This document shows positions 10,921-23,000 of a stretch of DNA of 28,040 nt, piece after piece (the stretch's first letter is position 1; every line of letters begins with the position of its first letter). A program made the position numbers and the translations under genes. The stretch comes from Purshia tridentata (Eukaryota; Streptophyta; Magnoliopsida; Rosales; Rosaceae): positions 1-28,040 of the forward strand of contig QANT01001229.1 of assembly GCA_003254885.1 (NCBI GenBank), written 5' to 3'. Below the pieces are notes generated by a model. The model saw only the letters and a list, made by a program, of their open reading frames with translations, made no database searches and was not told the origin of the DNA.

Positions 10921-11177
10921 AGCAACCTAAACCTGGTTGTAAGTCAATTTACTCTATCATCAGGCTATCCCAGCTCTTAACAGTTTGCTAACAAGCTCAT
11001 AAAAGGTTAGTCAGAAGGCTCACCAAAGATAACAATAAGCACACTTTTTTATGGCACTATCCACAAGGATGTCTTATTATTTTGCAAAAGCTAGGAGAAC
11101 AGAAGGTTTGAATTGGCTTGAAAAGGCCTTTTCGTATACTTTTAATAATAAAATTTACCAACAACTCTGTCAAAATA

Positions 11178-11197
11178 TGTGTGTGTGTGTGTGTGTG
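11178..11197. repeat. (GT)n microsatellite
   Basis: About ten GT dinucleotides lie in the 3' flank of gene B. The equivalent flank of gene C (about 19570-19590) lacks the expansion. Confidence 0.8.
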
Positions 11198-11293
11198 AGA
11201 CATAATTAAATGTAATGCTGATATCTAAACCAAAGAAAAAAGAGAAGATTATTGCCTTTCTATTGTAATGGGATGCACAACTATACGTTAACC

Positions 11294-11299
11294 TTTATT
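11294..11299 (-). promoter_or_regulatory. Relict polyadenylation signal of gene B
   Basis: TTTATT on the plus strand (AATAAA on the gene strand) lies about 60 bases beyond the gene B stop, matching the position of the gene A signal. Confidence 0.35.
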
Positions 11300-11358
11300 T
11301 TTTATTTCATTTGGCGCGAAGCATATGACCATGTTTCTACATATATCTGACCACACAG

Positions 11359-14300
11359 TTACGCAGAGAGAGGAAATGAAACCACATTATGGTATTCTGC
11401 AAGAGCCCAAATTGGGAAGATATTCCTGTAGGCTGCGTAGTGTAACTTGGCATTCCTCATGAAAACTCCCATCAGTTCCTGCATGAAGTGAAAAGAGTGA
11501 AAATGAGTAAACAATAAAAAACAGAAATTCAAGTTTGTAAAAAAATATGATATCCTTTTCTATTTTCCCCTACTGCACAATATATATTGTTGAAGAATTG
11601 TACCTGTTGAGGGAAGTCGCCATTTTCCAGTTGAGAATTAATCAACAGCTTTGCAGCTCGGTGAATAGGAGTAGGGTCTCTCTCAACCTATTATTCAAAA
11701 ATGAAAAAAAAAAATCAATTTGAAAATTTAGGTCGGTGAATAGTAGGGAATGCGTACAAGAAAAAGAACTGGGGAAGTGGCACATAGATGTATAAATCAT
11801 GTACTAACCTGTCTACTATGAATTAAACCCATCATTCCCATTGCAGTCTGCACCAAATTCGACCGGTCACCTTCAAGAGGTTTATAGATCTGTATTACCA
11901 ATCCCAGAGAATAATTTGAGTTTATTTTGGTCAAGAGAGGAGAATCTCATACTTCACTTACCAATGAATCTAAGAAAAATAGATGCACAGTATATCTTGG
12001 AGTACATAAGCTGGTCCAATTGATATTTGATGGTTAAGGATAAAATGAGTGCTCCAGAAACAAAGCCAATAAACCCCAGTCCACACATAATTCATGTAAA
12101 AGGGGAAGAAGAAAAAGTTAATGAAAGAGAGACTGTACCTTGTTTGTACAGGAAGTGTAGCTCTCTCCCCAACCACCATCATCTCTCTGTGTTTTGAGTA
12201 AAAATTCAACTCCTCTGTGTACAGCCTCACAGTTATAGTAAGTCTTGCCAGCAGCCTCTAACCCTCTAATTGCAAACCATGTTCCATACATGAAGCAGAT
12301 TCCCCAGAATCCATACCTGCGAAAATGCTTTTCTATATTAGTTTATTTCTCTAACACAAGAAAAACATAAATATGTCATAAAATTTATTCTAGGCCAATA
12401 TACCATGAGCCATCAGGCTTTTGTGTGTCTTCAATGAACACTGCGGCATTGGCGATGAAGTTATCAATCTGTTTCTTTCTATGGTCAGGGTACAACTTCC
12501 TAAACAAAGCTAATGCCTGGATTGAAGAAGACGTGCACTCTGTATACTCTTACGTTACTCTTCAAGGAATGTAGTACTCTACAGAATAAAGAATTACAGA
12601 ATGAAGTGTGGGGTCAAGAATTTACTCGTATTCAATGACGATATCCTCCATAAATTCTACAGGATTGAGCCACTTGAGGAGAATAATTGAATATAGGCAT
12701 GTCAGGATACATAATAAAACAGTGGAATTTAAAAATATTTGGTCATGGATAAGATTTTCTTTATCTACCTCCAACCATTTTGGGGCTCCTGTTGGCTCCC
12801 AGGCTGATACACCACCATGGACTCTGATTCAAATCATACAATTGAGGATATTAGTACCATGATGTACTTCTGATATAATAAGTACTAATGAGAAAATACA
12901 AATAAGTGAGTTTCTCCATTTCATGGATCAATATGCAAACTTCCCCAATTAAAAAGATGTGCTAGAAGACAAACTGGTAATACAATCTAATCCTCACCTG
13001 CAGAGAAAGTATGATATGGACAGCATCATAAAAACGCTCAGGTTCCATCTGTTCACCAACTATTTGTGGTGGCATCATTGATAACAATAGGCAACACTGT
13101 GCAATATAGCAATGGTATATACAGTAAGCATTTAATAATTGTTATGGCTAAGGCTCAACCCTCAACTTTTGAAAGCATGTGAGTCAAAATAAGTACCTCC
13201 AGAGCTTCTGCAGTACAGCCAGAAACTTGCCATCCATGGTCTCGATCAGAGAAAGTCCATGCTCCTTTAGAAATGTGACGAAAATGGGCTAAAAAGTCAC
13301 CAGAAGGATTTTCCCTAACCTAGAACATTACAAGTGAATGAATAATTTAGCTGACTGAAAATGTAGAAGGAGAAAATAAGACGCTTCATGAACAAAGTAT
13401 CTAGTAAACAGAGAAGTACAGGAAATAACAGAAACCTGAGATTTCTTCAGGTAATCATGTGCTTTCTTAAGTACAGATCCAAGTTCATCAGTGTGATTTC
13501 CAGCAATCAAAGCTTGAATGGAAAAACTAGCATCCCACGCCTGACTACCAAAACTCTGCATATGAATAGAAAGTATCTCAGACCAAAAAAATAAATAAAA
13601 AATAATAGAAATTATCAAAATCAGTACTTTGGTGGCCCAAATAGCACTTCCAACAAATTTGAACTTAAAACCTGATCATAGTCAGGGGAAATATTTATAT
13701 TCCATCTTCTGCCACCCAAATGTAATCTGCAACCCTTGCAAGATGCTTTTTAGAAGATTCACCATTCGGATCTTCAGCCCAGCAAGCAAGCATATTTAAG
13801 GGCTGTCGTATTCAAATGACAGTATGTTACCACAAACAGCAGACATATCTAGCTTCAACAGATTATATATACATTCCACCTTACTTTCCTGAACTAATAA
13901 TCTGATTACCTTTTCCACACATCCAATTGTAATGTACCGACTATTCTCATCTTCGTAATGAATTAATTCAATCGTTTCTTGAAGAGCTTTCTCTCTCAAC
14001 CTTTTGAAGGGCCAGTGAGCAACAAGAGGCTCAAAAATTGTGTAGAGACTATCCCACATTACACATTGTAACTTACCATGGGGATAGTAGTTATCCTCCT
14101 GCATTAAAAATATGCATGACATAAAGTTTTCAACAACATAAAAATGCTGCATTATTATATGAATCAAAATTAAAGGTGCAAACCATGTAAACTCACCTTG
14201 GAACACAGATGGCGCACCTTGCTCCAGTGAATTTCCCTGTAAAGTTCATTATAGATTTCTTCTCTCAATTCTAGAATGAGAGGTGTGATGGGACCAACAA

Positions 14301-17010
14301 ATCTTTTTCCAAACAAATATGACATAGGCAAGTAAGTCAACCGACAATAACAAAACATTTTTGCTGCAAATATAAAGTGTTAATTAGAATGAGAAATTTA
14401 AGTACCATAGAAACTTGTATCTAAGTATTTCATATCTAAAGAAGGGAAAGAAAAACATCTAATTGTCACCCAGGCTACAAAAGAGATAGTCCACTTTCAA
14501 GTCAAGTTACAATCTTTTCACTGAACATAAAATGTACAAATTTTCAAAGTTCAAGCAGTAAAAGAAATTGTGCAAACCTGGATGCAAAGGGAGCAAAGAT
14601 GGGTAGGCCCAAAACTCTGGGGGCATAGGGTTGCTTCCCTCCCAGTCATACACACCAAGTATCTATAATAGAAGAAAATTTAATCATCTGAGACAGACTG
14701 CAATAAGTACTCTACTGAGAATAAGATTAATATCGGAGTTAGTACGAAAAGTGGTCATACTGCCATACAAGTCTTTCCCCAAGATGAAGAATGTGTTGCA
14801 CCACCATGATCAAGAATCCACTTCCTTACCCTTGTGCAAGCATTGTCTAGACCCCCATCAGGTCCTTCTCCAAGTAGACGCATACAAATGTAGTTGAGAA
14901 GTGTACAAAACATCATACTCCCCAACCACCATCTTTGTTCTGCAAAATAATGAGTTTTCTACCTATTTTTAAATAAAGAAAGAAACTACAAGCTAATACC
15001 GAGGCATTTCAGTAAAACCCCATCACCGTTTGGAGGTGCGGTGGCTAGGGAATACCACACAACAATAAGCTTTATAATCTAGAAAACAGAAACAGAATTA
15101 GATGTTCATTTAAGAAAATACATATCACACATAAGCACTATTACCTGGTGATTACAGATGTACCTAAGCATTTCCTTACAATGGTCTGCAGAGAAAGCGA
15201 TATTAAGATGCCTTGTAATATACAGGGCCATGACCTGCATTTTGTGGGAAAAACGAAAAACAAAATGGTGAAAATTAGTATTAAAATCTAATTTGCTCCA
15301 AAACCCAGATGTTAACATGATTGTTTAGCACTTTGTTTTTGGCAATTTGACAAAAGCATGTTACTTTATGGTGAAAATCAGTATTCAAATCCAATTGCTC
15401 CAAAACCCAGGTTTTATTTTGCAGTTTAAATTACATATGATTGTTTGGTACTATTTTTTTTTTTGTTTGGCAATTTGGCAAAAGCAAGTTAACTTTACAT
15501 GTTGTTGCATATATTGTGGGGTTGAAGAGTAGTGCTCACCATGGGAGGAACGTAAAACATAGGGCCAGCAATTTGAGCAGGCCAATGGCCATGGGGTGAT
15601 TGCAAGGCAGACCAGAAGGTAGCAGCCCTTCTGAATGCAGCTGTGGCCTTTGCATATCTGCAAGATTCCTCATCACCATCCTCTACCTTTAATTGGGGAA
15701 TTGCTTGTTTGAAGTTTTTCTCTCTTACAGCTAAAGAACATAATAATTGAAAACAAAAAACAAAACTTAATCATGCTGATATTATTATGCTGTTAATCAC
15801 AAATTGTAAATATGTTTTCCTATATAAGACCATTCAATTTTTTAATCTATCGAAGGAAACTAAATAGTGTTATGCTTACTGTATAGAATTTTGATGATTA
15901 GAGTACTGTTAATCAGAATAGGTTGGTTTATATGAGCTGCTGAGTCAGCTTACAGTTAGATATGGCTGTTGTGCCAGGTCAGTTATTAGTTAGTGTGCTA
16001 AGCTACTGTTAATTGTGATTAGTGAGTGTCGGCTGGCTTAATTAAGACATGATTAACTTGTTATTAAGCTCAGTTATATATTGTAATTCCACACATTATG
16101 AAAAATTATATATAATACAATAGTCATATTTCTTTCTTCTTCATTTTCTTTCTTCTCTCTCTAGATTTCTCAGTAACCAAACACCTATTTTCTGCTTCAA
16201 ACCATGAATGAAATCATGTATATGAGTATCTCACAACGGAAATGAGAAGAATTGTCAAATAATAAATAATCTTTAATTTGCACCTTCCTACCTATTATTA
16301 ATTAATTTTAAAATAAATCCTTAAACTTCTTTCACGTTATGTGGCACCATATGTGTCCATCCCAGGTTATGTGGCACCATTTGTGTCCATCTCATGTTAC
16401 CAAGTGTGTGCATCCCATCTATGTGGCACTATCGGCAAGAGCTTCCACTTGGGAAGGGAAAGGATTTATACTACAAAAATCAAACTCTAATGAAGTAAAT
16501 AAATAGTTAATCATTCTTGATCTGTAATTCATTTTTATGCTATGATGGGTATATACCCATATGGATTTCTATGGGTTCTACTCTCTCTATATATTATAGA
16601 GATTGTACACTCTATCATTAACTAAAATAATCTAAATAATTAAATATTATTATTTTATATGAGAAAACTTGTATGTAAATATGTAATAAGTGTATATATT
16701 TTTTCTTTTACAATAAGTAGTTAATTAATATGTAAGGAGAAAAAAATATGTATACACCCGTTACATACAAATTTTTTTAAACTCATACACATTTGATTGT
16801 ACAAACCTGCATTCTGCAGAGGAGGTCACTGCGAGCCTTTTGCTGGTGACGATTGTTGTAAAAATGTTGACGAGCGTCTTCAACTTGAGCTCGCTCCTCA
16901 GGTGTGCCTGCATGAGGGTCAAACTCCCATGTCTGCCTTCCCACAAAGTCGTTTGTGCTGAATAAGTAAGGGTCCTTTGCACCTTCAGCTCCAAACTTAA
17001 GCTTCCACAT
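11359..17010 (-). pseudogene. Gene B: oxidosqualene cyclase pseudogene (A-type), at least five lesions
   Basis: All 18 OSC exons are recognisable: 17010-16807, 15730-15540, 15234-15145, 14939-14761, 14662-14578, 14363-14197, 14098-13910, 13802-about 13700, 13555-13436, 13319-13197, 13096-12998, 12823-12769, 12672-12626, about 12546-12404, 12316-12139, 11889-11809, 11687-11604, 11478-11359. The gene is broken. (1) A 1-bp loss at the start of exon 2 gives CTG TAA, stopping after about 69 residues. (2) A 19-bp deletion in exon 4 lies at 14919/14920. (3) A 16-bp deletion at about 13700 removes the exon 8 donor, and readthrough meets TAA at 13695-13697. (4) Two bases are missing in exon 12 near 12818. 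(5) A 9-bp deletion at about 12546 removes the exon 14 acceptor. Exon 4 also has TCMA for TWMA. DCTAE and MFCYCR are still readable. It was probably an A-type enzyme, since it shares the intron 1 LTR with A. A transcript could exist but not a full enzyme. Confidence 0.93.
15907..16172 (+). mobile_element. Solo LTR in intron 1 of gene B
   Basis: A 266-bp element starts TGTTAATCAG and ends GATTTCTCA, with an internal TATA-like TTATATATTGTAAT and a CT-rich 3' portion. This fits a Copia-type LTR on the plus strand. Flanks read GAGTAC before and GTAACC after, so a target duplication is at best degenerate. No internal retroelement genes adjoin it. The matching partial copy in gene A is at 5873-6106; gene C lacks it. 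Confidence 0.55.
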
Positions 17011-17064
17011 TTTCCAGTCAATCTTTGATGATCGATCTTCAGCAGTGACTATATATAGACTACT

Positions 17065-17116
17065 TGTGAACTTAGCTAGAGATATATGGTTGTGAACTTA
17101 GCTAGAGATATATGGT
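17065..17116. repeat. 26-bp tandem repeat in the gene B leader/promoter
   Basis: Two identical 26-bp units (TGTGAACTTAGCTAGAGATA…) lie at 17065-17090 and 17091-17116, followed by a partial third starting TGTGAACTT. Gene A has one copy near 6971. The array lies between the ATG and the TATA-like box and lengthens the leader. Confidence 0.8.
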
Positions 17117-17151
17117 TGTGAACTTGTGATCTATTTCAAGAAGCCTCCCAT

Positions 17152-17159
17152 GTATATAC
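17152..17159 (-). promoter_or_regulatory. TATA-like box of gene B
   Basis: GTATATAC on the gene strand precedes ATGGGAGGCTTCTT, matching the gene A core promoter position. It is about 145 bases from the ATG because of the 26-bp repeat and the longer leader. Confidence 0.4.
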
Positions 17160-17212
17160 AGTACATAGAGGGCATATGGCCGATTCCGTTAGGTTTAAAT
17201 TTTGGAGGCTTT

Positions 17213-17592
17213 GAAATGGGAAATCAATTTTATTCTCACGTTTGGTAAAGTGCAGAGAAGGTAAATGGTTTCCTAACTCAAGGAAATCTCATGCTCCTAT
17301 TGGGGGGAAAATGATACTTTTGCTCAAGCTTGGGTTTTGTTTTCCCCCTTCTTGGAAAAGCATTTATTGCATATTTTCTAGATAGATTTATCCTTACTAA
17401 TTTTTTAAAATTTCAAATCTAGCCAACCTTTATTACATATTATTTTTATACTCATAGGGTATAATTTAAAAATTGGAAAATTTTTATTTCTTATTCCTAC
17501 ACTTACCAAATATGTGAATGAAATGAAAAAATAATTCTTGTTTACTTTCCTAGCATTACCAAACACAGTAATGAAAATCTTATATTCCTTTC
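17213..17592. mobile_element. Candidate MITE with degenerate terminal inverted repeats
   Basis: The left end (GAAATGGGAAATC… then CACGTTTGGTAAAGTGC, from 17213) is an imperfect inverse of the right end (…ACCAAACACAG…CCTTTC, ending near 17592). Over about 50 bases the inverted match is roughly two thirds by eye. It has no coding capacity and is absent from the equivalent place upstream of gene A. Family and target duplication are not clear. Confidence 0.4.
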
Positions 17593-17621
17593 ACCCTGGA
17601 AAATGCATACGAAATCAATGG

Positions 17622-18717
17622 TTTGGTCCATGAATTTTTTTCTTCGCCATTTTGATCCACGAATTATCTGCTGTTTGCCATTTTAGTCCATTCCGTTAAA
17701 ATTTCATAAACAGCCGTTAAATGGATATAAAATTGTTAATATTGTCCCGAATTTTTCAATTTTTCTTCTTAATTTTGACCAAACTTTTAACTTATCAAAT
17801 CTTAACCAAATTAACCAATCTTATACTGGTTTTCAAGCTATGAATATCTTCTTTACAACCATACAAAAAGCACTCAAAAAAAGCTATAAATTTTTAGATA
17901 AATAATCGCAAAGTAGGCTACTTGAAATTGCAATTTTTCTATAAATTTCTAAATTTTTGAATTTTCTTCCAATTTTAATTTCCTTCAAATTCAACACCTC
18001 AAATCAATTTCTTAGGCTACTAGAAACACGTTTATAATCTCAGAATTCATCACCCAACCAAAAACCAACCTAGAAATCAAAATCTCAGTTAAGAACATTA
18101 AACCCCAAAACCAAAAAATTAATAAGTACACTTCAATCCGAATTCTCCTTCAATTCTCTTCTTTGTAACCCAAATAACCTAGAAAATGAATGTGAATTGA
18201 AGGAAAAATTCGGGTTAGGGTGTACTTATATCAATTTCTTGGTTTTGGAGTTTTATGTTTAATTGAGATTTTTATTTCTAAGTTGGTTTGAGTTGGATAA
18301 TGGATTGGAAGACTTTAAACATGTTTCTAGTAGCCTATTGATTTGAAGTGTTAAATTCGAAAGAAATTGAAATTGAAAGAAAATTCAAAAATTTAGAAAT
18401 TTTATGGAAAAATTACAATTTCAAATAGCCTACTCTGTGATTATTTCTCTAGAGTTTTATAGCTTCTATTTGAGTACTTTTTATATGGTCGTAGAGAGAA
18501 TATTCGTAGCTTGAAAACTAGTATAAGATTGGTTAATTTGTTAAGATTTGATAGGTTAAAAGTTGGGTCAAAATTAAGAAGAAAAACTGAAGATGAAATT
18601 GACAATTTTTTCCTCCATTTAATGGCTATTTATGAAGTTTTAACGGAATGGACCAAATGGCAAACGGCAAATAATTCGTGGATCAAAATAACGAAGAAAA
18701 AAATTCATGGACCAAAC
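17622..18717. mobile_element. 1.1-kb inverted-repeat (fold-back) element
   Basis: The left arm starts TTTGGTCCATGAATTTTT and the right arm ends AAAAATTCATGGACCAAA. The arms can be followed inward almost continuously: TTAACCAATCTTATACTGGT against ACTAGTATAAGATTGGTTAA, GGCTACTAGAAACACG against CATGTTTCTAGTAGCC, and CCTTCAATTC (18147-18156) against GAATTGAAGG (18194-18203). Arms are about 535 and 524 bp around a loop of about 37 bp. There is no transposase and no clear target duplication. It is a non-autonomous fold-back or MULE-like MITE whose transcript would form a long hairpin. It lies in the gene B upstream region and is absent from gene A. Confidence 0.8.
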
Positions 18718-19947
18718 TGAGATATATAGAACAACAAATAGACTATTTTGGTAATTTTCTCTATTATATATATCTGGTCCACATATATTTTTTTCTATTC
18801 ACCTTTTTCGAAAGAATCTTGACTTATTGTATACTTCATCTATTTTACTCTCGACTGGTTAAAAATTGATGGCCAATAGGCGATAGCTAGTGACATATAT
18901 TATGTCTAAAACCTAACTTAAAATTTTAGGGACAAATTGGTGCGGTAAATGTGTGCTAGTAAGGTGCGTGAACGTGACAGCAAGAAAGAAAAATGTGCTA
19001 GTATATTAGTGAAAAACAAAATGTACGTGTTAGTGTGGTAGAGCTTGATTAAAATGTATGGCGTGCAATGATTGAGATAGGTTAAAGAGGAAGACAACAA
19101 AAGAGTACCACAAGATTTGAAAATCTTATATGAAAAAACACAAAAAACTTGTATGAATCAAGCGTATAGTATGGTGATTTCTCTTAAGATTATAGTCAAC
19201 GGTGTGATGTGTGATGAAATCTTTTATTTTAGTACATGTTTTTGTTTGCTAAATTTTTTTTAAGCCTGTCTTTTTAGTGAAAGCTTTGTCAAATAAGGCA
19301 AGGCCAAGGCTTTTAGAGATTTCTTCGTAGATTGTTAATGGCTCGACCTTCTGTTATATTATTAATTATTATTTTGCTTCCTTTTAGGGAGACAAAACTC
19401 TTTTATAACAACATATTGTGTATTTAACAAGAAAAACTCATGATTCACGGATTAAAAATAATAATTTTTGATAAATTAAAAGCTCAAATTATTATGCTAT
19501 TAAAAGCATATATATAAACATATATACAGATTATTCTTTTTAGTTTGTTATTAAAGTTTACCATCAATTCTGTCAAAATATACTTATTGATTTATTGCGG
19601 ATTCTCATCATCGAGAACTCGATAGTGCATTTCTTATAACAACTGAGAGAGCTCGGAACCGTTTTCTTTGTTGATTTTTAAGGTACTTCCCCGATTGTTT
19701 ACCTTATACGCTCTTAGAATGTAGAATGAGACTTGTGGAGGCTACATATTAACCGACAATGTAGTGCCAAGCTTTCAGGAGAAGAAGAAAACAATAGTGT
19801 TGAGCACTTGGTGACGCTACTAAGCACTCGGTGCTGGAAGTCCTCTAAAAAAATTTGAGGGCGTCCTCTACAGAGAGTATATATAACATACATGATTATA
19901 TGCGAGGCTGATATCTAAACCAAAGAAAAAGAGAGGACTATACCCCT

Positions 19948-19953
19948 TTTATT
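19948..19953 (-). promoter_or_regulatory. Putative polyadenylation signal of gene C
   Basis: TTTATT on the plus strand (AATAAA on the gene strand) lies about 125 bases past the TAG stop. The signal nearer the stop in gene A is altered here (TTTACTTTGG), so gene C may have a longer 3' UTR. Confidence 0.35.
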
Positions 19954-20077
19954 TCCATATAGCCATTTATATATTAACCTTTACTTTGGTTTTCTTTTCT
20001 TTTGATTGTTTCACTTTTGGCACCAAGCATACAACCATGTGTCTACTTACATCTGAATCTACACAACTACACAACAA

Positions 20078-23000
20078 CTACACACAGAGAGGCAATTGAA
20101 CCATATTACGGTATTCTGCGAGAGCCCAAATTGGAAAAATATTCCTATATGCTGCGTAGTGTAACATGGCATTCTTCATGAAAACTCCCATCACTTCCTG
20201 TCATGAGGTGAACAAGAGAAAAAGATGAGTAACCAGTACTGGCCGGCTACGCATTAACTTAGTAATTAAACACTAATTAAAAATCAGAAATTCATGCACA
20301 ATGTATATATAGTGTTTTAAGTATCTACTTATACACCTGTTGAGCGAAATCACCATTTTCCAGTTGAGAATTGATCAACAGCTTTGCAGCACGGTGAATA
20401 GGAGTAGGGTCTCTCTCTGCCTGTTACCAAGAAAGAAAAAAGAAAAAAACACTTAGAAAATTTATAACTTGCTGAGGAAATGTGAACCAAGTATAATAAC
20501 TTGAAGTGGCATTGGCTAGCCATTACATATGTAAATCATCTATTAACTAACCTGTCCACCATGAATTAAGCCCATTAATCCCATTGCAGTCTGCACCAGA
20601 TTCGACCGGTCTCCTTCAAGAGGTGTATAGATCTGTATAACCAATTAATACCCGTGAATAAATTTCAGATGGAGTTTATTCTGATCAAGAGAGCTAGAAT
20701 ATCATTTATGCTTTCATTTTCCAATGAATCGTACCTTGTTTGTACAAGAAGTGTAGCTCTCTCCCCAACCACCATCGTCTCTCTGTGTTTTGAGTAAAAA
20801 TTCAACTCCTCTGCGTACAGCCTCACAGTTATAGTAAGTCTTGCCAGCAGCCTCTAGGCCTTTAATTGCAAACCATGTTCCATACATGAAACAGATTCCC
20901 CAGTTTCCGTACCTGTGAAAATGCGTGTCCATTTAGTTTATTCACCGAGTACACAAGCATGCACGTAAATATATATGTTTCACAAAATTTTGTTCAAGGC
21001 CAATATACCATGAGCCATCAGGCTTTTGTGTATCTTCAATGAACACTGCAGCATTTGTGATGAAAGTATCGATCTTCTTCTTTCTATGGCCAGGGTATAA
21101 CTTCCTGAACAAAGCTAATGCCTGGATTGAAGACGAGGTGCACTCCACATACCTGCACAAATATATGACTCTTACATTAATGATCAAGGAATGTAGTATA
21201 AAGCATAAAGAATACAGGATGGAATGTTGAGCAGGTAAGAATGTTACTCGTATTCAATGACGAGGTCCTCGAGAAACTCTACAGGATTGAGCCACTGCGG
21301 GAGAAGAAAAATTGAATATATATAATGTGCGCATGTCATTATACATAATAAAAGGTACATAGTTTGGTCTTTATTTACCTCCAACCATTTTGGAGCTCCT
21401 GTTGGTTCCCACGCTGATACACCACCATTTGGACTCTGATTCACATCATTAAGTGAAAATGCAAATAAGAGAGTTTCTTCAGTTTGTTCATTGTTTAAAA
21501 GATGTACTAGATCGAAAACAAACTCATAATTCAATATAATCCTCACCTGCAGGGAAAGTATGACATTGACAGCATCATATAAACGCTCAGGTTCTAATTG
21601 TTCACCGACCAGTTGTGGTGGCATCATTGATAACAGTAGGCAACACTGTGCAATATATAATTTTTATGGCTAGCTAAGGCTCAACCCTCAAATTCTGATA
21701 GCATATGAGTCAAAATAATTACCTTCAAAGCTTCTGCAGTACAATCCGAAACTTGCCATCCGTGGTCTTGATCAGAGAAAGTCCATGCTCCTTTAGAAAT
21801 GTGACGGAAATGGGATAAGAAGTCACCAGAAGGATTATCCTGAACCTAGAACGTTGCAAGTGAATGCATGTATATACACTTTAGCTGACTGAAAAAATTT
21901 ACAAGTCGAAAATAATATGCTTGCTTGATGAATCAGATTGAAAGGAAATGAACACAAAATGAGAAGCAGTACTGAAACCTGAGATTTCTTTAGGTACGCA
22001 TGTGCTTTCTTAATTACAGATCCAAGTTCATCAGTGAGATTTCCAGCAACCAAAGCTTGAATGGAAAAACTAGCATCCCAAGTCTGGCAACCAAAACTCT
22101 GCATATGAATAAAAAGTATAAAATTAATTCATTAATTTCGTGGCCGTTCCAACCAGTTAAGAATTTGAAATTACAACCTGAGCATACAGTTGGGGAAATA
22201 GTTATACAAACCTGCATTGTTATTCCATCTTCTGCCACCCATATGTAATCTGCAAGCCTTGCAAGATGCTTCTTATAAGATTCACCGTGCGGATCTTCTT
22301 CCCAGCAAACAAGCATATTTAATGGCTGCCAAATTCAAATGACATTACAGTAACAAACACAGCAGGCATATAAAGCTTGAACGAAATTTATGCGCATTCC
22401 GCCTTACTCTAATTAATGAAAAATCTTATTACCTTTTCCACACATCCAATTGTTATGTATCGACTATTCTCATCTTCATAATGAACGTTTTCAATTACTT
22501 GTTTAAGAGCCTTCTCTCTCAACTTTTTGAAGGGCCAGCGAGCAAGAAGAGGCTCACAAATTGTGTAAAGACTATCCCACACTACACATTGTAACTTACC
22601 ATGGGGATAGTAGTTATCCTCCTGCAATAGGAAACAGAACAGTCATTTTAAGTATGAACTTAAAAGTTTTCAGTAACATGAAAATGCTGCACAATGGTAT
22701 GGATCAATGTGTAAGGTGCAAACCATGTGAACTCACCTTTGCACACAGATGGCGTACAAGTAACATGAAAATGCTGCACAATGGTATGGATCCATGTGAA
22801 CTCACCTTTGCACACAGATGGCGTACTTTGCTCCATTTAATTTCATTGTAAGGTTCATTATAAATTTCTTCTCTCAACTGCAGAATGAGAGGTGTGATGG
22901 GGCCAACAAATCTTTTTCCAAACAAATACGACATAGGCAAGTAAGTCAACCGACAATAGCAGGAAATGTTTGCTGCAAATATGAAGTAGTGATCAGAATG

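Larger units (their letters stand above)
17011..20077. other. Gene B upstream region and gene B-C spacer, no gene
   Basis: Collinear with 6946-8499 except that about 17190-18768 (the two elements above) replaces some 125 bp of gene A promoter sequence (7068-7192). The replaced part is most of the conserved promoter module. From about 18768 it continues as spacer and then as the 3' flank of gene C. Apparent open frames at 18511-18869 are inside or beside the fold-back element and are not genes. Confidence 0.6.

Noticed and set aside
18511..18869. Two overlapping plus-strand open frames of 60-70 codons
   Set aside because: They lie in the right arm of the fold-back element and the flank beyond. 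The arm is inverted-repeat DNA with no transposase motif.
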